Source: an uncultured Neomegalonema sp.
Lineage (GTDB): Bacteria; Pseudomonadota; Alphaproteobacteria; Rhodobacterales; Rhodobacteraceae
Reading direction: 5' to 3'
DNA length: 22,582 nucleotides
Assembly (NCBI GenBank): GCA_937944035.1
Contig: CALDZQ010000373.1
Coordinates: 1 to 22,582 of the forward strand
In this document: piece by piece, positions 15,456 through 22,243 of the stretch
Layout: each line of letters opens with the position of its first letter
How positions within the stretch are numbered: the first letter of the stretch is position 1
Program-made: the position numbers and the translations under genes
Notes under the pieces: generated by a model
Seen by the model: the letters and a program-made list of their open reading frames with translations, nothing else
Told to the model about the DNA's origin: nothing
The model's database searches: none

Positions 15456-16418
15456 TTATCTGCCCAACTCATCCTCGACGAACTGCTTTACGATCTCCGC
15501 AAAACTACCGTCACGGATCATACCAAGCGCGTCGGCGCGTGTTGTCACCAATTTACTGGGCCAACCCCGCACGATGCCTTGGATTTTTTCGTCTAAATCA
15601 TGGTCAACAAAGGCCCGCGCCTCATCACCGCCCTGTGCTTGCAGCGCATCCAGCATCTCACCAACTGTGACTGTCAGTCCGGGCAGAGAGATCACACGAT
15701 TATCCGCCAGCGCGTCCTGCGAAAGCTCCGCGCAGCGCACAAGATTCTCAACGGTAGAGCGGGGAGAGGCCAACCATACTTCTTGCGTCAACTCAACCGG
15801 GCATAGTGCAGGCTCGCCTTGCAAAGGCTCGCGGATGATCGACGAAAAGAACGACGATGCCGCTTTATTCGGCTTACCCGGTCGCACCACAACGGTAGGC
15901 AAACGCGCGCCACGCCCGTCGATAAATTCGCGCCGCGAATAATCGTTCAGCAGCAATTCTCCGACCGCTTTCTGCGTCCCGTAACTCGTCTGCGGGACGG
16001 TGGCCGTCCAATCCTCGACGGGTTGAGGCACAGCGGTACTGAATGCGGCTACGCTGGACGCGTAAACGACAATAGGCATGTTCAATTCTGCCCGACATGC
16101 CTCTAAAATATTGAAAGTACCAAAGAAATTTGTGCGCATTCCGGCAACGAAATCTTCTTCAGCATGAGCGCTGACAATCGCTGCAAGATGAAAAACAACA
16201 TCCCATCCGTTTTCGATTATCTTATCAACCGCCGCCCTGTCAGCAATATCAACCACATAACTCTTGCAAGGTACACGCGCTTTAATAGCAGCGGGAGAGA
16301 CCACATCCGCCATCCCAATCTGCGTAATCGCCTCACCGCGCAACGATCCGCTATCCGCAAGCGTCTTTCCGAGTTTTTGCCCCAGAAATCCGCCACCACC
16401 TAAAATCAAAATGCGCAA
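15456..16418 (-). CDS. denD: DenD-like NAD-dependent D-erythronate dehydrogenase (extended SDR)
   Basis: Extended short-chain dehydrogenase, 320 aa from a TTG at 16418. The start MRILILGGGGFLGQKL gives the Rossmann glycine motif at residues 7-13. Catalytic Ser121/122 (VVYASSVAAF) and Y146-x3-K150 (SYGTQK) are present. The stretch RPGKPNKAASSFFSSIIREP, followed by LCPV and SPR, is the block I associate with DenD, which oxidises D-erythronate to 2-oxo-D-erythronate. TTG is inferred because GAGGA lies about ten bases upstream, and family members begin at exactly this point. The first ATG (16568) would add 50 atypical residues and overlap the upstream gene. The usual partners (otnK, otnC, otnI) are absent, so another sugar-acid substrate is possible. 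Confidence 0.82.
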   Translation of the reverse strand: MRILILGGGGFLGQKLGKTLADSGSLRGEAITQIGMADVVSPAAIKARVPCKSYVVDIADRAAVDKIIENGWDVVFHLAAIVSAHAEEDFVAGMRTNFFGTFNILEACRAELNMPIVVYASSVAAFSTAVPQPVEDWTATVPQTSYGTQKAVGELLLNDYSRREFIDGRGARLPTVVVRPGKPNKAASSFFSSIIREPLQGEPALCPVELTQEVWLASPRSTVENLVRCAELSQDALADNRVISLPGLTVTVGEMLDALQAQGGDEARAFVDHDLDEKIQGIVRGWPSKLVTTRADALGMIRDGSFAEIVKQFVEDELGR

Positions 16419-16459
16419 AGCTTTGGTATCCTCAACAGCCGTATAAGCAATGTGACCGC

Positions 16460-16504
16460 AGTATAGAAATGTCGCCTGCTGTGCAAAGTCGAACTGTCGT
16501 TCGA
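16460..16504 (-). promoter_or_regulatory. Candidate denD promoter with adjacent operator palindrome
   Basis: On the minus strand, TATACT (16460-16465) and TTTGCA (16482-16487) are spaced 16 bases apart. Immediately upstream of the -35 is a perfect inverted repeat TCGAAC-TGTC-GTTCGA (16489-16504). The placement is right for a transcription factor acting at this promoter. The promoter lies inside the 50-codon extension implied by an ATG start at 16568, which supports the TTG start at 16418. Confidence 0.4.
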
Positions 16505-16551
16505 GCTTATGTGCATTTCCATATTGATACCAAAACACCGGGAGGAGTTTT

Positions 16552-16785
16552 TTAACGCTGCCCCGCACCGATCATCGGTGAATGATTTCTATAAGGCATA
16601 TTTTGCCGTTTCGCCGCTGCAGTTGCCAGGATGTTATCCAGAACCGCCTGCTCCAACTCGCGATCAAATGCCGTCATATAAGCCAATGCAGCGGTACGCC
16701 TTGTATCTGCGTCTTTGGTTTCTGAATCAGACATACTATCGGGTTTGTAATCCGCTATAGCGCAAACTTTTATGATGTCGGGCAT
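16552..16785 (-). CDS. Small hypothetical protein (77 aa)
   Basis: I do not recognise this 77-aa protein. It begins MPDIIKVCAIADYKPDSMSD and continues with a charged, alanine-rich, probably helical middle (ETKDADTRRTAALAYMTAFD, then RELEQAVLDNILATAAAKRQ). It has no signal peptide or membrane segment. GGAG six bases before ATG 16785 supports this start over the first ATG at 16806. It lies between the response-regulator gene and denD on the same strand, 157 bases downstream of the former, so it may have its own promoter. Confidence 0.5.
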   Translation of the reverse strand: MPDIIKVCAIADYKPDSMSDSETKDADTRRTAALAYMTAFDRELEQAVLDNILATAAAKRQNMPYRNHSPMIGAGQR

Positions 16786-16902
16786 GATGCTCTCCAATCG
16801 AACCAACTCCGCTTAGAGTAGTATTGCATTGTTGTGTATCGCGTAAAACGGGCTAGTGCGTGGAAATTTTTCGGACTAAAGGCCATGTTTTTTTAGATTT
16901 TA

Positions 16903-16916
16903 CTCTGCTAGCAGAG
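16903..16916. other. 14-bp perfect palindrome downstream of the response regulator
   Basis: CTCTGCTAGCAGAG is a perfect palindrome with no spacer, in the 157-base gap between the response-regulator stop (16943) and the small hypothetical gene (16785). There is no T-run on the transcribed strand, so it is a poor terminator. It could be an operator for the small gene, possibly for the adjacent NarL-type regulator. Confidence 0.4.
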
Positions 16917-16942
16917 CTAGGCGGTTGTAGCCGAATAGGTGA

Positions 16943-17587
16943 TTATAAACCACGATCTCGCGCCAGCAGCGCAGCCTCGACGCGATTTCGCACATCCAGC
17001 TTCTGCAGGATGTTGGACATGTAATGCTTGACCGTTTTCTCTTTAAGATCGAGTTTGAGAGCGACCTCCTTGTTACTCAGACCCTTGGCAACGAGTTCGA
17101 GAATCTGTTCTTCACGCCGGGTCAGGGTGTCGGTCGGATGCGCCTTTTCCTCCGCGTAGCGCGAGCGTTTTGCCGTAAGAAGACGCGCGGCCAGTTCGGG
17201 AGAGATATACGACCGTTCATCCGCAACACCCAAAAGCGCATCGATCAACTGAGCGGCACTCACACCTTTCAGGATATAACCCCGCGCCCCCGCATCAAGC
17301 GCTGCTGTCACATCTTCATCGGCTTCAGAAACGGTGAGCATTACGATTTTAACGGTCGGGAAGGCGCTTCCGATTCTGCGTGCGGCCTCTATACCGCCAC
17401 CCGGCATGGAAATGTCGAGACACACAATATCCGGCATATGCATCTTCGCCAGATCGAAGGCATCCTCAGCGTTACATCCCTCGGCGATCACATCAAGTGA
17501 GTCGCTTTCGCAGATGCTACGCGCAACGCCATCGCGAAATAGCGGGTGGTCATCAACTACAACGACACGAAGAGGTTCATGTTGCAT
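16943..17587 (-). CDS. NarL/FixJ-type response regulator
   Basis: A 214-aa two-domain regulator. The receiver domain (6-122) has acidic pocket D12-D13, phosphoacceptor D58 (VCLDISMP), T85 and K107 (GYILKG). The LuxR/NarL DNA-binding domain (154-211) reads LTRREEQILELVAKGLSNKE, then VALKLDLKEKTVKHYMSNIL. It is the cognate partner of the kinase immediately upstream: ATG 17587 lies 11 bases inside the kinase gene, with AGGGAG seven bases before it. ATGs at 17593 and 17605 are in frame but worse placed relative to this site. Targets are unknown; the neighbouring peroxidase and small gene are the obvious candidates. Confidence 0.93.
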   Translation of the reverse strand: MQHEPLRVVVVDDHPLFRDGVARSICESDSLDVIAEGCNAEDAFDLAKMHMPDIVCLDISMPGGGIEAARRIGSAFPTVKIVMLTVSEADEDVTAALDAGARGYILKGVSAAQLIDALLGVADERSYISPELAARLLTAKRSRYAEEKAHPTDTLTRREEQILELVAKGLSNKEVALKLDLKEKTVKHYMSNILQKLDVRNRVEAALLARDRGL

Positions 17588-19013
17588 TACCATTCTCCCT
17601 TGCATCGATTGTCATGCTGATTGTCGTGCCTATGCCCCGTTCGCTGTCGATATGGAACCAGCCGCCATGACTTTCGATGCGCTCGCGGAGACCACGCAAA
17701 CCCAAACCGGCGGTTTCGCCGGTGTCACCGTATGCGAAACCGGGTCCGGCGTCGCTCACCTTGATCGAGAGTTTCCCGCGTTCGAACGTGCATTGTACAC
17801 GGACATTTTTGCCCCCTGCATGATTGGTCGCGTTATTCAGTGTTTCTTGGATGAAGCGAAAGACGCAGATACGTGCCGGATGATCGAACCCCCGGTCGGG
17901 CTTGCCTTCAATACTTAAGTCCACTTGTTCGTTTGTTCTTTTCTCATGTGATTGCACAGCCCGGACCACGACCTGTTCGATGTTGGACGATTCGAGTTCC
18001 GGCAAACTGAGGCCACGGCAAATGTTGCGTATATCAGACAGCGCTTCATCAAGTGCCGCTTTGATACGGGAAACCTCCGATCCGGCCGCAGTGTTGTGCT
18101 CTTCTACGAGGCTGTTCACCCTCAGAGACGCGAATGCAACTGATTGCGCCGGTCCGTCATGCAGTTCCGCACTGATCCGCCGTAGAAAGCGTTCGTTCAG
18201 CTCGCTGGCCCGTGCTGTTGCCGCCTGTATGCGACGCCGTAAAGAATCGTTCTGCGCAGATACCTTTAAAAGTTGGTCAAAACGCTGTTCGAGGGTCGCG
18301 CGTTGGCGCTCAATCAGGCGGCTGCCACGGTACACGATAGCGAACAGCAGTGAAAACAATGCAGCGGTTACGCCCGCAATGACCAGCCAGGACCGCAACC
18401 GTGCCTGAAAGACATCATTCTCCAAATCCTTCGCAATCACATAGAGTTCGGCGACGGCAATGATCTCACCCGTATAAATTGAGTGGACAGGATTGTAGAC
18501 TTCCAGAAGAGGCACATCCTCAAGACCTTCGACTTCCATATCGTCCGTGTCGCCGTGATCGTCGAACGAAAAACCGATACTGCCAGCCCAAGCGCGTTGC
18601 TGAGCCTCGCTCGGCTCGAACTGCTCGCCGATCAACTCCGGGTTACTTGAGAACGCGATAAGTCCATCTTCTTTCCAAAGCTTGATTGCGGCTATACGCT
18701 CCCGGAAATGAGGTTCCAGGAAAACCTTTTGCAGTGCCTCGGATGTTTCTGGTGAGACAAAGTCTTTGCTCGTGAGATCCTGAGCCAGCGGCGCGATAAA
18801 GCTTTCCATGTAAAGCACGGTCGAAAGTGCCGTATTACGTGTCACAGATTCCTCAAACTCGCGACCGACCCATAAGCCGGTGAGGATCATGCCTGCCAGC
18901 ATGACGAAGCTGCCTGTAGCTGCGAATTTAAGATGCACAGGCCATGAGTTGCCGATGGTATTCTCGCCAACATATGGAGTCGTGACTGAACTTCTCAAAC
19001 TATTGTCGGCCAT
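17577..19013 (-). CDS. NarL-family sensor histidine kinase (HisKA_3) with extracytoplasmic sensor
   Basis: A 478-aa membrane kinase. Membrane segments lie at about residues 31-51 and 207-228, flanking a periplasmic region of about 155 residues that resembles a Cache-type sensor (IAAIKLWKEDGLIAFSSNPE). This region carries an unusually acidic stretch (about 151-166). A short coiled coil follows, then the HisKA_3 motif with phosphoacceptor H285 (AELHDGPAQS), N box (QETLNNATNHA), DAGPGF (421-426) and GLGLRGLRERI (436-446). It autophosphorylates and passes phosphate to the overlapping response regulator. The frame is open to a TTG at 19076; ATG 19013 follows a GGGGGGAG stretch, though the spacing is long (about 12). 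It follows the RTX peroxidase gene on the same strand. Confidence 0.92.
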   Translation of the reverse strand: MADNSLRSSVTTPYVGENTIGNSWPVHLKFAATGSFVMLAGMILTGLWVGREFEESVTRNTALSTVLYMESFIAPLAQDLTSKDFVSPETSEALQKVFLEPHFRERIAAIKLWKEDGLIAFSSNPELIGEQFEPSEAQQRAWAGSIGFSFDDHGDTDDMEVEGLEDVPLLEVYNPVHSIYTGEIIAVAELYVIAKDLENDVFQARLRSWLVIAGVTAALFSLLFAIVYRGSRLIERQRATLEQRFDQLLKVSAQNDSLRRRIQAATARASELNERFLRRISAELHDGPAQSVAFASLRVNSLVEEHNTAAGSEVSRIKAALDEALSDIRNICRGLSLPELESSNIEQVVVRAVQSHEKRTNEQVDLSIEGKPDRGFDHPARICVFRFIQETLNNATNHAGGKNVRVQCTFERGKLSIKVSDAGPGFAYGDTGETAGLGLRGLRERIESHGGWFHIDSERGIGTTISMTIDARENGNAT

Positions 19014-19039
19014 CTGAACTACACTCTCCCCCCTTTTCA

Positions 19040-19106
19040 GGAGGGTATCCGAAAACAATACCTGACCGGCAGCCAAAGCCTAAAAGCCGACTGCCGATCC
19101 GGTTCA
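19040..19106 (-). terminator. Imperfect hairpin downstream of the peroxidase gene
   Basis: After the peroxidase stop the minus strand can form a stem from CGGCAG and CTGCCG around a loop of about 18 bases (at about 19067-19096), followed by a short TTGTTTT. It is a weak candidate terminator separating the peroxidase from the sensor kinase gene; readthrough seems likely. Confidence 0.3.
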
Positions 19107-22100
19107 TCACATAACCAACAGGAAGTCAGTCTCGTCGATGGTGGTGGCGTCGGTGTTTTTCAGGAACACCGTATCGGCACCGATCTCGATGGCCGTGCGG
19201 TGGCCGATCTGCGAGATCGTTACATCCGCGTCGAATGTCGCCGCAGCTATGCCGAACCCGGTGATGTCCAGAAGATCTTGGCCATCCAGAGGGTCAGAGT
19301 CGAAATCAGCGACCAGATCTTCGCCCGAACCAGATGCGAAAACGAACACATCCGCGCCGCCCCGTCCGACCAGCAAATCGGAACCGGCACCACCATTGAT
19401 AATGTCATCATGCGCACCGCCGTAGATGCGGTTATCAAGCTCATTGCCATTCAAAGACAGGCCGGCAGTGGCATTGTAAGCCTGCAACACCTCGATCTCC
19501 ATCCCGGCATCAAGCGAGAAGTCCGAACTGACAAAGATTCTGTCATAGCCTTCATCCGCCGCTTCGATAACGGTGACAGCTGAGTGGCTTACATAATAGA
19601 CATCGTCACCGGCATTGCCCGACAGAATGTCGTCCTGGAGGCTGCTGTAGAGTCGGTTGGCCAACTCGTTGCCGCCCAGAGAAATGCCGCCGCCGACACT
19701 GGAAGCTTCGAGTATCTCGACCTCTTCACCAGCCCCCAAAGTCCAGTCGGCGTGTGCGATAACCTTGTCATTGCCTTCACCTGCCGCCTCGTGAACGGTC
19801 GTATCCGAGTTCCTGACGACGTATGTATCGTTGCCATCACCCCCCGACAGGGCATCGGTGTGGTCACGGCTGCCGTTGAGTTGATTGTCAAGCTCGTTAC
19901 CGCCAAGCGCAATGCCCCCGCCTGCGTCAGCAGCCACCAGCAATTCAACTTCCTCGCCCGCGCCGAGTGTCCAGTCCGCGACGGCAAAAACCCTGTCGTT
20001 GCCTTCGCCTGCGGCCTCGTGGACGCTGTCCCCGATGTTTCGGACGATGAAGTGGTCGTCGCCTTGACCACCCCACATATTATCGTTGCCGCTACCGCCG
20101 TGGAGGTGATCGTTGCCGTTTCCACCGTGCAGGGCATCGTTGTCGAAGCCACCAATCAATCGGTCGTCACCGTCTTCACCCTTAAGAACATCATCGCCCT
20201 TGCCGCCAATAAGCGTATCATTACCCAGATCGCCACGAATGTCGTCGTCGCCATCGCGTCCATTGATATTATCGTCGCCTTCATAAGCAAGTACGAGGTC
20301 ATTTCCGGCACTGCCGGTCCACTCGTTATCGTTCTCATCGAGCTGCGTTACATCGAAATCCATGAAGACGCTCTCTGGAAGGTCTGTCAGTCCTGTGACC
20401 CGCTCCAGAATGTCTTTGAACCTGAAATCAGCGTTCGTTTCCAGGAACAGCGCGTCCTCGAACAGCTCCAGATAGTAGAAGCGGTCTCCATGCTGTAATC
20501 TGTCGAGTTGCTCATTAAAGATATAGCCGAAAGTCGAGCCGAGTTGGCCAAAACTGGGAACCTCCGCGAGACCGCCAATCCACAGGTCCATTGCCTCGAA
20601 GCCTTCGGGATACGCCTCTTGCAGCTGCGCAATGAACGCGTCGGACAGGCCATTCTGCGTCTGGAAATCATCCCAGCCTGTATACGGCTCCAAAGCGTTA
20701 TCGCCGGTTTCGTCGAATAGCTGACGCCGCACTTCGTTGAAAGCAGCGACGCCGGTGTCACGCCCACGGAAGATATTGAGCGCGGCCAGATCAAGCGGCC
20801 TGCCGACCAACTGATTGCGCAGCGCATTTACCATATCAACGTCGATGGCTTGGTGGGGCGTCGTAAAGGACCCGGCCAAAAGGCCGTCTATTCCGTACTC
20901 GCCAACATTCTCCGGCTTGAGAAAGGCGTCAACGAGAGAAATCTGGCGTTGCTGACCTGTTTGCGGATCAATGAAGGTGACTTCCTCATTGAGCATGGAA
21001 TGCCCAAAGCGATAGGCGACATGCGCGAACTCCGCCGAAACCGAAGCATCGACAGTCTCGTCATAGCCGTTGAAGCCATGTTCAAGGTTGAGGCCGCCGT
21101 CCCCCGGTCCATCAAGACCACCGGACATCGCCTCGGCGAATTCGGTGAAAATGACGCGCTGATACTCCATGATGTTCATGGTGCGCGCACCTTCAAAGTA
21201 CTGTTCCTCGGTCCAGCTGTCGCCTGTGCGTTCCTTCAGCTCATCGACCCAGAAATTGTGGTTGCGCGCCCAAACCGTATGGATTGAGGTCAGCATCACG
21301 TTCTCGTTCGCGCGACCATCCCCGGCGATAAAATAATGCCCAAGCGCATCAATATCCAGCTCCGGCGGACCCGGAGGCGCGCCCGGTTCCGGTGTTTTGA
21401 ATACCGGAATGAAGTCGATCAAAAGTGGCTTCCCGGTTCCGTCGAAGTTCGTAATGTCCTCTGCCGTAAGGTCCTGACCGTTGGTCATAATCCGATAGTT
21501 CTCGCGAATATCGTCCAGCGTTGGCAGCAGATGGAAGCCCGATGCTTCCACCGCCCCGTTTTTCAGATATGCGGTTTGAACCGGCTCACCCTGCGAATTG
21601 TACTGCCACTCGCGCAGAATATCCGTGATCGCATCGTGCGAGCCGTAAGTCTGGTTCTGGTCTGCGAAGGGCGATACTTCATTGACGTGCTGGACAGCTA
21701 TCTCATCGCCGCTATTGGCGATGCCGTCCGGGTCAACGCCTGTACCATCGGCAAAGTTCGCGCGCGGTGCGGAGATCGGAAAGTCCGCAGTCCCAACTGT
21801 GTCAACAAAACCCGGCTGTCCCTTGTCCACGAAATCAAGGCCGTGATCGAAATACTGACCGAAGAAGGTCAGAAAAGCCGTTCCGCCGAAGGTGTTCGGC
21901 AGATCTTGCTCGTAACCGACGCCCCGGTTGTCTTGGTTGCTGACGATGTTAGAAATCTCGCGTGGAGTATTTACCGTTTGGCGAATACCCGATGCACCAT
22001 CCGTATAATCAGGCGTCGTCAGGCGGACGAACTGGTTATCGGCGGCACCAAAATCAGGGTTGGCCTCGTTATTGCCGTACCCGCTGGAGTCCCGGTAGAC

Positions 22101-22160
22101 GCCGTTTTGGACAAGCGCAAATAAATCCTGAATGTCTTGCTGGGATAATATAAGTGCCAT
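19107..22160 (-). CDS. Secreted RTX animal-type heme peroxidase (MopA-like architecture)
   Basis: A 1017-aa two-part protein. Residues about 20-590 form an animal-type heme peroxidase domain. The distal side is GQYFDHGLDF with Q102, D105 and H106; R283 and E286 sit in GRANEN before LTSIHTVWARNHN; the proximal histidine is H387 (YRFGHSML); N462 sits in LNIFRGRD. D105 and E286 match the residues that form heme ester bonds in mammalian peroxidases; the position of the MPO methionine is Asn. Residues 617-705 are RTX calcium-binding nonapeptides, followed by three modules of about 75 residues and a final RTX/C-terminal block ending FLLVM. No N-terminal signal and no cysteine are seen, which fits type I secretion. 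AGGGGG eight bases before ATG 22160 supports the start. Family relatives oxidise Mn(II), halides or organic substrates; the substrate here is inferred only. Confidence 0.92.
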   Translation of the reverse strand: MALILSQQDIQDLFALVQNGVYRDSSGYGNNEANPDFGAADNQFVRLTTPDYTDGASGIRQTVNTPREISNIVSNQDNRGVGYEQDLPNTFGGTAFLTFFGQYFDHGLDFVDKGQPGFVDTVGTADFPISAPRANFADGTGVDPDGIANSGDEIAVQHVNEVSPFADQNQTYGSHDAITDILREWQYNSQGEPVQTAYLKNGAVEASGFHLLPTLDDIRENYRIMTNGQDLTAEDITNFDGTGKPLLIDFIPVFKTPEPGAPPGPPELDIDALGHYFIAGDGRANENVMLTSIHTVWARNHNFWVDELKERTGDSWTEEQYFEGARTMNIMEYQRVIFTEFAEAMSGGLDGPGDGGLNLEHGFNGYDETVDASVSAEFAHVAYRFGHSMLNEEVTFIDPQTGQQRQISLVDAFLKPENVGEYGIDGLLAGSFTTPHQAIDVDMVNALRNQLVGRPLDLAALNIFRGRDTGVAAFNEVRRQLFDETGDNALEPYTGWDDFQTQNGLSDAFIAQLQEAYPEGFEAMDLWIGGLAEVPSFGQLGSTFGYIFNEQLDRLQHGDRFYYLELFEDALFLETNADFRFKDILERVTGLTDLPESVFMDFDVTQLDENDNEWTGSAGNDLVLAYEGDDNINGRDGDDDIRGDLGNDTLIGGKGDDVLKGEDGDDRLIGGFDNDALHGGNGNDHLHGGSGNDNMWGGQGDDHFIVRNIGDSVHEAAGEGNDRVFAVADWTLGAGEEVELLVAADAGGGIALGGNELDNQLNGSRDHTDALSGGDGNDTYVVRNSDTTVHEAAGEGNDKVIAHADWTLGAGEEVEILEASSVGGGISLGGNELANRLYSSLQDDILSGNAGDDVYYVSHSAVTVIEAADEGYDRIFVSSDFSLDAGMEIEVLQAYNATAGLSLNGNELDNRIYGGAHDDIINGGAGSDLLVGRGGADVFVFASGSGEDLVADFDSDPLDGQDLLDITGFGIAAATFDADVTISQIGHRTAIEIGADTVFLKNTDATTIDETDFLLVM
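19110..19445. repeat. 336-bp direct repeat, copy 1 (3' end of the peroxidase gene)
   Basis: Aligns without gaps to 22247-22582 with 24 mismatches by eye count (about 93% identity). It encodes the last RTX block and C-terminal secretion region of the peroxidase. The second copy runs off the window, so the full repeat length is unknown. Confidence 0.92.
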
Positions 22161-22200
22161 GAGTTCTGCCCCCTATGCTTGAACTGATTAACTATTTCTG

Positions 22201-22228
22201 TCTGGCGACTTCTCCCGAAGCCGCCAGA
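22201..22228 (-). terminator. Hairpin between the tandem RTX genes
   Basis: In the 83-base gap between the partial upstream gene and the peroxidase: arms TCTGGCG/CGCCAGA and CTTC/GAAG with one A-C mismatch between them, and a four-base loop that reads GGGA (a GNRA loop) on the transcribed minus strand. No U-tract follows. It could terminate partially, stabilise the upstream mRNA, or control the ratio of the two paralogues. Confidence 0.55.
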
Positions 22229-22243
22229 TTGTACTGGTGTTAC

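Noticed and set aside
16419..16568. N-terminal 50-residue extension of the denD-like protein from ATG 16568
   Set aside because: The extension is unlike SDR N-termini, overlaps the upstream small gene, and contains a plausible promoter and palindrome.
16903..16916. Palindrome as intrinsic terminator of the response-regulator gene
   Set aside because: The stem has no proper loop and the transcribed strand continues with an A-rich, not U-rich, stretch.
19584..20498. 304-codon rightward open frame rich in valine/isoleucine opposite the RTX peroxidase
   Set aside because: The valine/isoleucine-rich composition results from reading the GGxGxD codons on the reverse strand; it is not a membrane protein gene.
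21336..22124. 262-codon rightward open frame opposite the peroxidase domain
   Set aside because: The opposite strand encodes intact heme-peroxidase motifs; no RBS or family match is seen for this frame.
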